From Candidatus Vogelbacteria bacterium CG22_combo_CG10-13_8_21_14_all_37_9 (GTDB lineage: Bacteria > Patescibacteriota > Minisyncoccia > Phycocordibacterales > XYD1-FULL-46-19), in the NCBI GenBank assembly GCA_002772495.1, contig PCSX01000027.1, positions 1 through 6,437 of the forward strand: a stretch of DNA of 6,437 nt, in the 5' to 3' direction. Numbering within the stretch: the stretch's first letter is position 1; each line of letters starts with the position of its first letter. Positions 1 through 5,799 of the stretch are shown here, piece after piece. A model generated the notes under the pieces. That model worked only from the letters and a program-made list of their open reading frames with translations. It did no database searches and was not told where the DNA came from. A program made the position numbers and the translations under genes.

Positions 1-215
1 AAGCCTCCCGCTTCCTTGGCCCCTCGAGCAGACCACAAAGGAAAACCGGTCGTCGCACCAGTGACAATCACCGCCCCTTGGCGGGCGATTTCGGCTCCGA
101 CTTCTTTGGCAATAGTTAAAATATTATCGTTAAAATTAGCCGTGTCAGCCGTCCCAGAAACACAGATTTTAACTTTCAAATGTTGATTGCGAGCCTCGTT
201 AGTTAATGGTTCCAT
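1..215 (-). CDS. LOG/SLOG-family Rossmann-fold protein, N-terminal part (cut by window edge)
   Basis: The minus-strand frame from ATG at 215 runs open to the window edge (71 full codons), so the C-terminal part is missing. The visible protein has a short polar N-terminus (MEPLTNEARNQ), a first beta strand with a glycine turn (KICVSGTADT, residues 16-25), a helix (about 30-46), a second strand and a turn AVIVTGATTGFP (48-59), and then WSARGAKEAGG (61-71). This strand-helix-strand pattern, with a TGATTG turn where LOG proteins bind nucleotide phosphate, fits the LOG/SLOG (old 'lysine decarboxylase-like') superfamily. Some members are nucleotide-processing enzymes, such as cytokinin riboside phosphate phosphoribohydrolases. 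The diagnostic catalytic motif PGGxGTxxE would lie beyond the edge, so no activity can be claimed. It starts 62 bp after the MBL gene stop with no clear promoter or Shine-Dalgarno site, so it is probably cotranscribed with that gene. Family assignment is from memory of the fold and moderately sure. Confidence 0.68.
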   Translation of the reverse strand, partial: MEPLTNEARNQHLKVKICVSGTADTANFNDNILTIAKEVGAEIARQGAVIVTGATTGFPLWSARGAKEAGG

Positions 216-277
216 CAAAATCAGTTTTTAAATTGATAATTCTCATCTTAACGCCTTAAATGGAAAAAGCAAAAGTT

Positions 278-1684
278 TTAGATTTTAATTTCAATCGTTT
301 CGCCGGCTTTAGGGACCACTGCTTCTACACCAAGGTAATCTCTAATTCGTTGGGTTAAAAATAGCGACGATTTTAATTCTCCCATACAGACAAAAACTTT
401 TTTGACTGTATCGGCTGTTCCTTTCACAAATTCTAATAAATGATCCGAATCTTTGTGAGCCGAATAACCTCGGATATTTTCTAAATGCGCTCGCACTGGT
501 ACGGACTCACCTAAAATTTTAACCGGATTAGTCCCATCTTGAATCACTCGGCCCAAAGTCCCAAGCCCCTGATAACCAGCTAAAAGCAAAGTGCTTTTTG
601 TATCGGGTAAATAATTTTTCTCATGATGAATAATCCGACCACCATTCGACATTCCTGAACCAGCGATAATAATTTTTCGCGGAGTAGTTTCTAAAATGGC
701 TTTAGATTCATTGGAAGTTAAGGTGATATGTAGTTGAGGAAAATGAAACAATCCATCGCCTAGTCGTCGGATTTCATTGGCATCCTTATTAAAATATTCC
801 GGATAATCACGATAAACTTTGGTCACCGCAATCGCCATCGGCGAATCAAGAAAGACTGGAACGAGAGGAATACGAGAATTCTCCATCATATTTTCAATTT
901 CATAAAGTAGCTCTTGGGTCCGTTCGATTGAAAAAGCGGGGATCATCAAAGTTCCCCCTCGGCGCATAGTTTCTTCAATCACATCTTCTAAGCGTTGGCG
1001 TCGTTCAGAGCGATCTTCATGATTCCGATCACCATAGACACTTTCAATAATTAAATAATCAGCATCAGTAATAGCTTCGGTATCGGGTAAAAGTGGTGAC
1101 GGCGAATTTCCCAGATCACCAGAAAAAACAATTTTTTTACCTTGGTAATTAAATTCCACCATGGCTGAACCAAGAATATGGCCTGAATCTCGGAAAACTA
1201 CCGTAAAATCACCGAGGACGATTGGTTCGTGATAGCCAAAAACTTTCCATTGACTCATGGCTTGTTTAATATCCGCTTCAGTAAATAAAAGTTCTTGTTT
1301 GCCATCTTCAGCATCTCGTTCTAAAAATCCTAAACTATCTTTCAGGGAAATATGAGCAATATCTCGAGTCGGCGGAGTGGAATAAATCGGCCCTCTAAAC
1401 CCGTCTTTAACTAACTTCGGAATTCGACCGATATGATCTAAGTGAGCGTGAGTAATAAAGAGAGCACTTATGGCTTTGGGATCATAAGGAAAAGGATCAT
1501 GATTTTTTTCTTCATCTTTTTTGGTCCCTTGAATTAAACCACAATCAATTAAAAATTTCTGACCATCAGGCTTAGACTCGGCTAATAAAAAATTGGAGCC
1601 TGTGACCATCTCCGTTCCACCTAAGAAAGAAATTTTTAGACTATGAGACGAAGTCGTCGCCACAGTTTTAAGGTTATTAGACAT
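278..1684 (-). CDS. MBL-fold / beta-CASP RNA metallo-hydrolase (CPSF73-like, COG1236 type)
   Basis: A 468-residue protein, the usual length for bacterial relatives of the CPSF-73/Ysh1 mRNA 3'-end nuclease. Metallo-beta-lactamase motifs are in order: LIDCG (45-49), the metal site HAHLDH (79-84), SGHILGS with His169, and FSGDLG with Asp190. The inserted beta-CASP domain follows: ESVYGDRNH (214-222), IPAFSIERTQELL (248-260) and AGSGMSNGGR in the second half. Motif B is GYSAH with His410. These features point to a zinc-dependent endo- or exoribonuclease acting in the cytoplasm. One oddity: where relatives have the motif C histidine (VHGE), this protein reads CMGE with Met434, so one expected metal ligand is missing. 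Its own promoter lies directly upstream, with the -10 box 6 nt before ATG, so the mRNA may be leaderless. The LOG-like gene follows after 62 bp. Family assignment is firm; RNA cleavage as the actual activity is inferred. Confidence 0.93.
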   Translation of the reverse strand: MSNNLKTVATTSSHSLKISFLGGTEMVTGSNFLLAESKPDGQKFLIDCGLIQGTKKDEEKNHDPFPYDPKAISALFITHAHLDHIGRIPKLVKDGFRGPIYSTPPTRDIAHISLKDSLGFLERDAEDGKQELLFTEADIKQAMSQWKVFGYHEPIVLGDFTVVFRDSGHILGSAMVEFNYQGKKIVFSGDLGNSPSPLLPDTEAITDADYLIIESVYGDRNHEDRSERRQRLEDVIEETMRRGGTLMIPAFSIERTQELLYEIENMMENSRIPLVPVFLDSPMAIAVTKVYRDYPEYFNKDANEIRRLGDGLFHFPQLHITLTSNESKAILETTPRKIIIAGSGMSNGGRIIHHEKNYLPDTKSTLLLAGYQGLGTLGRVIQDGTNPVKILGESVPVRAHLENIRGYSAHKDSDHLLEFVKGTADTVKKVFVCMGELKSSLFLTQRIRDYLGVEAVVPKAGETIEIKI

Positions 1685-1690
1685 AACTAT

Positions 1691-1719
1691 ATTCTAACAG
1701 ATTTAAATCTAGGACTCAA
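1691..1719 (-). promoter_or_regulatory. Promoter of the MBL gene, predicting a leaderless mRNA
   Basis: Read on the minus strand there is a -35 box TTGAGT (1719-1714), a 17-bp spacer, and an extended -10 box TGTTAGAAT with hexamer TAGAAT (1696-1691). Only 6 nt separate the hexamer from the ATG at 1684, so transcription would start at or within a base or two of the start codon. No Shine-Dalgarno site is present, in line with leaderless translation. The -35 box begins inside the T-run that ends the upstream terminator. Confidence 0.6.
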
Positions 1720-1764
1720 AAAACCGTTCCTAATTAGCCATAAATTAACAGCTAAGGAACGGTT
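1718..1764 (-). terminator. Rho-independent terminator of the upstream small RNA
   Basis: On the minus strand AACCGTTCC (1764-1756) pairs perfectly with GGAACGGTT (1730-1722). TTAGC (1755-1751) continues the stem with GCTAA (1738-1734), leaving a 3-nt bulge and a 12-nt loop. The stem runs straight into six T (1723-1718). It ends the transcript that covers the structured region 1765-1900. Confidence 0.82.
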
Positions 1765-1900
1765 GATTGATTAGACGACCGAATTATTACCCTAGAAAAA
1801 GACTAGGTGGGTGTCCGCAAACGAAACACCATAATGCTCGCCGATATAAGACTCCCTAAAAAAATATTTTGTTCAGAATAATATTATCGGTCGTCTAATC
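1718..1900 (-). ncRNA. Candidate structured small RNA, family unknown
   Basis: This unit lies between two protein genes and has its own signals: a TATAAT box just upstream and a terminator at its 3' end, giving a transcript of roughly 175-183 nt. GATTAGACGACCGA (minus strand, 1900-1887) is perfectly complementary to the segment at 1782-1769, making a 14-bp closing stem; after a small bulge ATTATT/AATAAT adds 6 bp. Inside are a hairpin at 1810-1830 (GGTGT/ACACC plus two G-U pairs) and a hairpin at 1791-1807 (CCTAG/CTAGG). An alternative longer fold would pair 1850-1856 with 1809-1815 and 1836-1841 with 1817-1822 and excludes the 1810-1830 hairpin. A closed stem, an open middle and a terminal arm resemble the general plan of 6S RNA, but the enclosed part is short and I recognise no conserved sequence of 6S, SRP, tmRNA, RNase P or a riboswitch. 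If transcription starts at the usual distance from -10 (about 1896) the closing stem loses up to 4 bp. Confidence 0.62.
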
Positions 1901-1902
1901 TG

Positions 1903-1930
1903 ATTATAACCAGTCAGCAATTGAGCACAA
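1903..1930 (-). promoter_or_regulatory. Promoter of the candidate small RNA
   Basis: A consensus -10 box TATAAT (1908-1903) lies just before the 14-bp closing stem, with a weak -35 box TTGTGC (1930-1925) at a 16-bp spacing. The predicted start is about 1895-1898, inside the first few bases of the stem. The match at -10 is perfect; the -35 is only a half match. Confidence 0.55.
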
Positions 1931-1978
1931 GTAAAACCACTGATAGAAAACAAAGCTTTACTTATCGTCAAGTTTTTC

Positions 1979-3694
1979 TTAGTTATTAGAAGTAGATGAA
2001 ACGATATTAATCGTCTTACTACATGTTCCACTACTATTATCGTAACCGCCAACTAAAAGAGTTACTGATGGATTCCCAATAACACTTGCCGTTACTTGTT
2101 GTGAGCCATTTGCAGATAGTTTATCTCCAGGTAACCAAAGATGATCTCTTCCTGAAGTATCCTGTTGCCAAGCTGCATATGTAGCATTTTGACTTGTCCA
2201 AGAATATATAATTGTTTCTCCTAAATTATATGAATTCTTATTGGATGTTAGAGAGCAAGTCGGATTTATTGTAAGCGTCCCACTGGTAAGTAAAACATTG
2301 TTAGAGTAGACCTGAACTTGATAAGTGCCAGAAGGAAGTTCCTGATTAATGGTAGTTGACCATCTATTATTTCTGATCACAATATCGCCACTACCCCATA
2401 TCTTTCCACCATTATTACTTATTGAGATGCCAAATGGCTTAACTGTATTATAAGCATACCCAGTTAATGTTGGTCTATTAGAAGATGATGTTAGAGAGTT
2501 TTGATCTATAGTAGCAGAAGGATTGGCAATAACTGGAATAGTAGATTGCCCGGTTAATTGAAATACCGCCGTAACAGGATTTGAGGATGTAGTACCTCCC
2601 CGACCAGTACAGGATATATTGTAAGTTGCTGTTGATGATAATGAGAGAGACATAGAACCTGAAGTTGCCAAGGTTTGTTTTTCAAAATTACAATAAGTTG
2701 CATATCTTGAAGACCAAGAGAGAGTTACGGTTCCAGGTTTACCATCTGAAATAATCAGACTAGGATTTACTGACAGATTTACCGTTGGAGCAGAAACATT
2801 TGGAATTGGAATAGGACGAGAAGGACAGGGTGCTCCAGTAGTGGAACTGAACATATCACCAGGGGCGCAACCATCGATACCTGAACGCTCCTTTACCACG
2901 ACAGTCAGAGTAGTTTCAGCTTGGCTAATATTAGGTCTTGATTCGTCATAGACCCAAAACCTGACGTTATAAGTACCAGAACCAGAATAAGAATGAGAGA
3001 AAGTTCCAGTTTGATTAATTAAGTCTGGACTTAAAGGTCTAGCGGAAGACCCCATATAACCATCCATCTCACCCCAAGCCACTCGATAAGTTAGATTACT
3101 ACCGGCTGGGGCATTAACACTAATCCTCCAAGTTCCAGTCTGACCAATTTCAAGAGAACTCGGCCCAGAAACGGAATTGAGGGTGATATTGCCAGTGTTA
3201 TTTGGACAAGGCTCACCAGTAGTAGCGCTAAACATACCGCCAGGAACACAACCACGAACAGTAATAGGGATATCAGTACATGCTCGACCAGTGATCGAGC
3301 TAAACATCGCCCCATTAGCACAACCATCGCTACTTGGAATTGGGTTAGGAGTAGGGGTGATGTTGGAAGCACAAGATAAAGCATTAATTCTAGCTCGAGT
3401 AATTGGCCCTACATATCCACTATTTAAAATTCCACTAGCAGATTGAAAAGATTTGACAGCAGATTGAGTCAATAAACCAAAAAAACCAGTAGGTTCGGAA
3501 TTAAGATAAGCTTGATTTTGAAGAAAATCTTGTAAAGTAAAAACATCTCTACCAGTAGAACGATAAGCGAGATTATGAGTAATAGAAACACAAGCTGGTG
3601 TTAAATTAGGATTAACATCTCCTTGAATTTGAGCTGAAGAAACAGTAGGCAAAATTAATAAACCAATAACTAAACCTAAAAGAAATTTTTTCAT
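1979..3694 (-). CDS. Secreted modular surface protein: peptidoglycan-binding domain, Cys-framed repeats, PKD/Ig-like modules
   Basis: I choose the ATG at 3694 (571 aa) over an in-frame GTG at 3721, because MKKFLLGLVIGLLILPTVSSA is a complete signal peptide (cut expected after residue 21, no lipobox Cys). The mature protein starts with a peptidoglycan-binding-1-type domain (about 35-108, FTLQDFLQNQAYLNSEPTG...FGLLTQSAVKSFQ). Three copies of CxxGxMFSxxTGxxC follow at residues 125-139, 149-163 and 276-290. Between copies 2 and 3 sits a PKD-like domain (about 170-267; SHSYSGSGTYNVRFWVYD). Then come an Ig-like module with paired Cys (about 302-382), a second beta-sandwich (about 390-477) and a C-terminal Ig-like module (about 479-565). 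There is no LPxTG motif or C-terminal membrane anchor. The likely role is a cell-wall-attached surface or adhesion protein; the ligand is unknown. Its Arg codons are mostly AGA/AGG (11 of 19), unlike the MBL gene (2 of 24). Confidence 0.88.
   Translation of the reverse strand: MKKFLLGLVIGLLILPTVSSAQIQGDVNPNLTPACVSITHNLAYRSTGRDVFTLQDFLQNQAYLNSEPTGFFGLLTQSAVKSFQSASGILNSGYVGPITRARINALSCASNITPTPNPIPSSDGCANGAMFSSITGRACTDIPITVRGCVPGGMFSATTGEPCPNNTGNITLNSVSGPSSLEIGQTGTWRISVNAPAGSNLTYRVAWGEMDGYMGSSARPLSPDLINQTGTFSHSYSGSGTYNVRFWVYDESRPNISQAETTLTVVVKERSGIDGCAPGDMFSSTTGAPCPSRPIPIPNVSAPTVNLSVNPSLIISDGKPGTVTLSWSSRYATYCNFEKQTLATSGSMSLSLSSTATYNISCTGRGGTTSSNPVTAVFQLTGQSTIPVIANPSATIDQNSLTSSSNRPTLTGYAYNTVKPFGISISNNGGKIWGSGDIVIRNNRWSTTINQELPSGTYQVQVYSNNVLLTSGTLTINPTCSLTSNKNSYNLGETIIYSWTSQNATYAAWQQDTSGRDHLWLPGDKLSANGSQQVTASVIGNPSVTLLVGGYDNSSGTCSKTINIVSSTSNN
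2825..3322 (-). repeat. Three Cys-framed 15-residue protein repeats within the surface protein
   Basis: Copies at 3322-3278, 3250-3206 and 2869-2825 (minus strand) each encode C-x2-G-x-MFS-x2-TG-x2-C with exactly 13 residues between the cysteines. Copies 1 and 2 are adjacent; copy 3 follows a PKD-like domain. Codons differ between copies (Ser, Thr and Cys codons vary), so the similarity is kept at protein level and is not a recent DNA duplication. The paired cysteines suggest a small disulfide loop formed outside the cell. Confidence 0.8.
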
Positions 3695-3729
3695 AAATAT
3701 TTTTAATTTGATAAAAGCCACCTTTTAAA

Positions 3730-3758
3730 ATTATACATCTTAAAAATATATTAGTAAA
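3730..3758 (-). promoter_or_regulatory. Promoter of the surface-protein gene
   Basis: On the minus strand there is TTTACT (3758-3753), a 17-bp spacer and a perfect TATAAT (3735-3730). Transcription would start near 3723, leaving a leader of about 28 nt before the ATG at 3694. The only purine-rich Shine-Dalgarno-like stretch, AAAGGTGG (3725-3718), is too far from that ATG and overlaps the in-frame GTG. Confidence 0.6.
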
Positions 3759-3786
3759 ATGTTTGGTCTATTAAAGTCGACAGAGA

Positions 3787-4371
3787 TTATTCATCAACAC
3801 CAAAGCGCTTGTAATCACAAATTGGTGTTTCAGTCCCAAACCAATGTTTGATTTCATGAAGAGCCTCTTCGGCTGTTTCGGAAGCGTGAACCAGATTCAT
3901 TACCGCTCGTTTTTCCTGATTAGCCAAAAGCGGTGAATCAATTGAAAAATCACCTCGAATAGTGCCCATTTCAGCGTTAGAGGGAATAGTCTGACCAACA
4001 ATCTTTCGCACTACTTCGACCGCATGAATCCCTTGAATCACGACTTTAACCACCGGCGCGGAAGTCATATAATCGACCAACCACTCCCGAACCATTTGGC
4101 CGATAACTAATTCATCACTCGTCCCAACTTCCTTAATCGGATCTAAATTATATTTAAGATAAGTCGCCATCGATTTGGAACCTAAACGTTTGATCCAAGT
4201 TTCATCTTTAGGATAATGTTGATCGATTTCTTCTCGGCTGGGACGAACCATCTGCAGAGCCACCACTTTTAAATCTCGTTGTTCTAAGCGACGAATAATC
4301 TCCCCAATCAAACCCTTGCGGACGCCATCCGGTTTAATCATCAAATAAGTTTTTTCTTCTTTTGCTTGCAT
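3787..4371 (-). CDS. ndk: Nucleoside diphosphate kinase, enlarged form
   Basis: Transfers the gamma phosphate of ATP to NDPs through a phospho-histidine, balancing NTP and dNTP pools in the cytoplasm. The hallmark start is TYLMIKPDGVRKGLIGEII (8-26), with the nucleotide-binding Lys13. EYMTSGPV of the family appears as DYMTSAPVV (100-108), then GTIRGDF (136-142) and the active-site segment NLVHASE (159-165) with catalytic His162, a variant of the usual NxxHGSD. At 194 residues it is about 45-50 longer than the common 140-150 form. The extra length lies mainly between the H-Y pair at 52-53 and DYMTS (about 55-95), with a smaller insertion between DF (141-142) and the active-site Asn (SPLLANQEKRAVM, about 146-158). 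It follows map after 64 bp that hold a long hairpin. Assignment is firm; the insertions look in-frame and intact, not like a frameshift. Confidence 0.95.
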   Translation of the reverse strand: MQAKEEKTYLMIKPDGVRKGLIGEIIRRLEQRDLKVVALQMVRPSREEIDQHYPKDETWIKRLGSKSMATYLKYNLDPIKEVGTSDELVIGQMVREWLVDYMTSAPVVKVVIQGIHAVEVVRKIVGQTIPSNAEMGTIRGDFSIDSPLLANQEKRAVMNLVHASETAEEALHEIKHWFGTETPICDYKRFGVDE

Positions 4372-4381
4372 AAATTTTTAA

Positions 4382-4410
4382 ATTTAAATCCAGTCAAAAT
4401 TTTTAGTCAA
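4382..4410 (-). promoter_or_regulatory. Possible weak promoter of ndk inside the hairpin region
   Basis: On the minus strand TTGACT (4410-4405, the hairpin loop and two flanking bases), a 17-bp spacer and TTAAAT (4387-4382) could form a promoter 10 nt before the ndk ATG. The -35 matches 5 of 6 and the -10 only 4 of 6, in very AT-rich sequence, so this may be chance. Confidence 0.28.
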
Positions 4411-4426
4411 AAATTTTGACTGGATT
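4387..4426. terminator. Perfect 18-bp hairpin between map and ndk (terminator or attenuator)
   Basis: Arms 4387-4404 and 4409-4426 are perfectly complementary around a 4-nt loop (AGTC on the plus strand). The stem is AT-rich apart from the CCAGTC end. On the minus strand it is followed by ATTTAAATTT and not by a pure T-run, so it may be a weak terminator, an attenuator that lowers ndk expression, or an mRNA-end stabiliser. It ends 15 nt before the ndk start codon. Confidence 0.62.
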
Positions 4427-4435
4427 GATTAATAA

Positions 4436-5194
4436 TTAAGTTAAAATCTCCACCCCAGTTTCAGTAATGACAATCGTCTTTTCAAAATGGGCATTGGGAC
4501 TTTTATCACGAGTAATATAAGTCCAATCATCCGCCAAAAGTTTGATTGCACTAGAACCAGTCGAAACCATCGGCTCTAAAGCTAAGACTAGCCCTGGGAT
4601 AAGCTTCTCTCCTCCGCCTCGATGGCCATAATTGGGCACATAAGGCTCTTCATGGGGAGCATAACCCACTCCATGACCTGCTAGACCTTTGATGATTGTA
4701 AAACCTTGTTTTTTAACAAATTTCTCAATCGCTGATCCAATATCCCCAGTGGTTTTCCCCGGACCAGCAGTCGCGATACCAACCGCTAAAGCCTGAGCGG
4801 TCACTGCTAATAATTTCTTATCCTCGACTTTAATTTTTCCAACTCCAACGGTGATCGCCATATCAGTAAAGAGACCTTTGTATTCCAAGCCTAAATCTAA
4901 GGTCACTAAATCCCCTACTTTAAGCACTCGTTTTCCCGGCAAACCATGAACGATTTCTTCATTAATAGAAACACAAAGTGAAGCTGGATAATCGCTCTTG
5001 GCCCCTTCAGGTCGATAATGAAGAAAGGCTGGTTTAGCGCCAGCTTTAATGATCAGGCGATAAGCGAGGGTATCTAAATCACTAGTTTTAACTCCAGGAG
5101 CCACCGCTTTTTTTAATTCTCCTAAAATCGTTGCTAATATTTTCCCCCCCTCACGCAATTTTTCAATATCTAATTTTGATTTGGTACTAATCAT
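4436..5194 (-). CDS. map: Type I methionine aminopeptidase
   Basis: Removes the initiator methionine from new proteins in the cytoplasm. The 252-residue length is that of the short bacterial type I enzyme without N-terminal extension. All pita-bread-fold active-site residues are visible: His83 (NEEIVHG), metal ligands Asp100 (LDLG) and Asp111 (TDMA), His174 (GLAGHGVG), His181 (PHEEP), Glu207 (LEPM) and Glu238 (FEKT). The start is fixed by ATGA: its ATG overlaps the TGA stop of adk by 4 bp, with a weak AAGG (5202-5199) four bases upstream, so translation is probably coupled to adk. adk-map is the usual spc-operon order, but infA and rpmJ, which often follow map, are replaced here by ndk. Very secure assignment. 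Confidence 0.97.
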   Translation of the reverse strand: MISTKSKLDIEKLREGGKILATILGELKKAVAPGVKTSDLDTLAYRLIIKAGAKPAFLHYRPEGAKSDYPASLCVSINEEIVHGLPGKRVLKVGDLVTLDLGLEYKGLFTDMAITVGVGKIKVEDKKLLAVTAQALAVGIATAGPGKTTGDIGSAIEKFVKKQGFTIIKGLAGHGVGYAPHEEPYVPNYGHRGGGEKLIPGLVLALEPMVSTGSSAIKLLADDWTYITRDKSPNAHFEKTIVITETGVEILT

Positions 5195-5793
5195 AAAGCC
5201 TTAATCAAATCTTGATGAATGGTTTCAATACTTTGCTCACCATTAAGTTCGATAAAACGGTAAGCTGAATTTTGGCGATAAAAATCCACTGCTGGTAAAA
5301 CGTCAGTCTCAAACCAGGCTAAACGTTTGGTAATATCCGCCAGAGCCTGATCATCAGTTCGACCTCGATCTAGTAAGCGTTTGCTTGACCATTCATTAGA
5401 GACATTCAAATAAATGACCGTTTTCTGACTAAAACCATAAAAAGTGAGGGCGGTTTCCAGAGCCTTGGCTTCTAACAACGAACGAGGTGTGCCATCAAAA
5501 ATAATATGTTCATCGCCCATTAAATTTTCGACTAAAATATGGCTCCAATTCCAAACGGCTAGAAAATCAGGCTGACGAGCGCCTGAATTCATTACCACTT
5601 TAGCTAAACGACTAGAATGACTATAACCTTTAATAAATTGGCGAAATTTTTCACCTGATTCTAGATAGAATAAAGGGTGCTGATCGCTGACGACCCCTAT
5701 CTGCTTTAAATAATCAGACAAAAGGCTAGCTTGTGTTCCCTTACCACAACCAGAGCGACCGATGAAAATAAAAGCTTGAAGTTCATTAGGCAT
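5191..5793 (-). CDS. adk: Adenylate kinase-like nucleoside monophosphate kinase, short (no LID insertion)
   Basis: Predicted to catalyse AMP + ATP = 2 ADP in the cytoplasm. The P-loop is GRSGCGKGTQ (12-21). ESGEKFR (45-51) corresponds to the AMP-binding STGDMLR segment, and DGTPRS (100-105) replaces the usual DGFPRT but keeps the key Arg104. KRLLDRGRTDDQ (138-149) contains the arginines and Asp pair of the LID edges joined directly, and KRL (156-158) follows. At 200 residues it lacks the roughly 30-residue LID insertion of the long bacterial form and resembles short AK1-type enzymes. There is an extra segment in the NMP-binding part (about 52-96, rich in Trp and His). Because of the divergent DGTPRS and NMP region, the preferred monophosphate is not certain. 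It sits between the terminator after secY and the overlapping map gene. Confidence 0.88.
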   Translation of the reverse strand: MPNELQAFIFIGRSGCGKGTQASLLSDYLKQIGVVSDQHPLFYLESGEKFRQFIKGYSHSSRLAKVVMNSGARQPDFLAVWNWSHILVENLMGDEHIIFDGTPRSLLEAKALETALTFYGFSQKTVIYLNVSNEWSSKRLLDRGRTDDQALADITKRLAWFETDVLPAVDFYRQNSAYRFIELNGEQSIETIHQDLIKAL

Positions 5794-5799
5794 AAAGAG

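Noticed and set aside
199..246. Fifteen-codon ORF (MRIINLKTDFDGTIN, minus strand) overlapping the start of the LOG-like gene
   Set aside because: It is in another frame, stops 17 bp into the LOG gene, and although an AAGG lies upstream nothing else supports it; the DFDGT resemblance to a HAD motif is most likely chance.
1803..1832. Nine-codon ORF (MVFRLRTPT, minus strand) inside the candidate small RNA
   Set aside because: It coincides with the 1810-1830 hairpin, has no Shine-Dalgarno site at a useful distance, and an ORF this short arises easily by chance; no tmRNA-like tag or tRNA-like ends are present.
1929..1963. Inverted repeat AAGTAAA/TTTACTT after the surface-protein stop codon, as a possible terminator
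   Set aside because: Only 7 AT-rich base pairs with a 21-nt loop and no following T-run on the minus strand; too weak to call.
3177..3446. Long open frame on the plus strand opposite the surface-protein gene
   Set aside because: It is antisense to the peptidoglycan-binding and Cys-repeat region, which has clear domain content; the antisense translation shows no recognisable motif.
3694..3721. GTG at 3721 as start of the surface protein
   Set aside because: It adds nine residues before a complete signal peptide and lies at the predicted transcription start; the ATG at 3694 gives a normal signal peptide.
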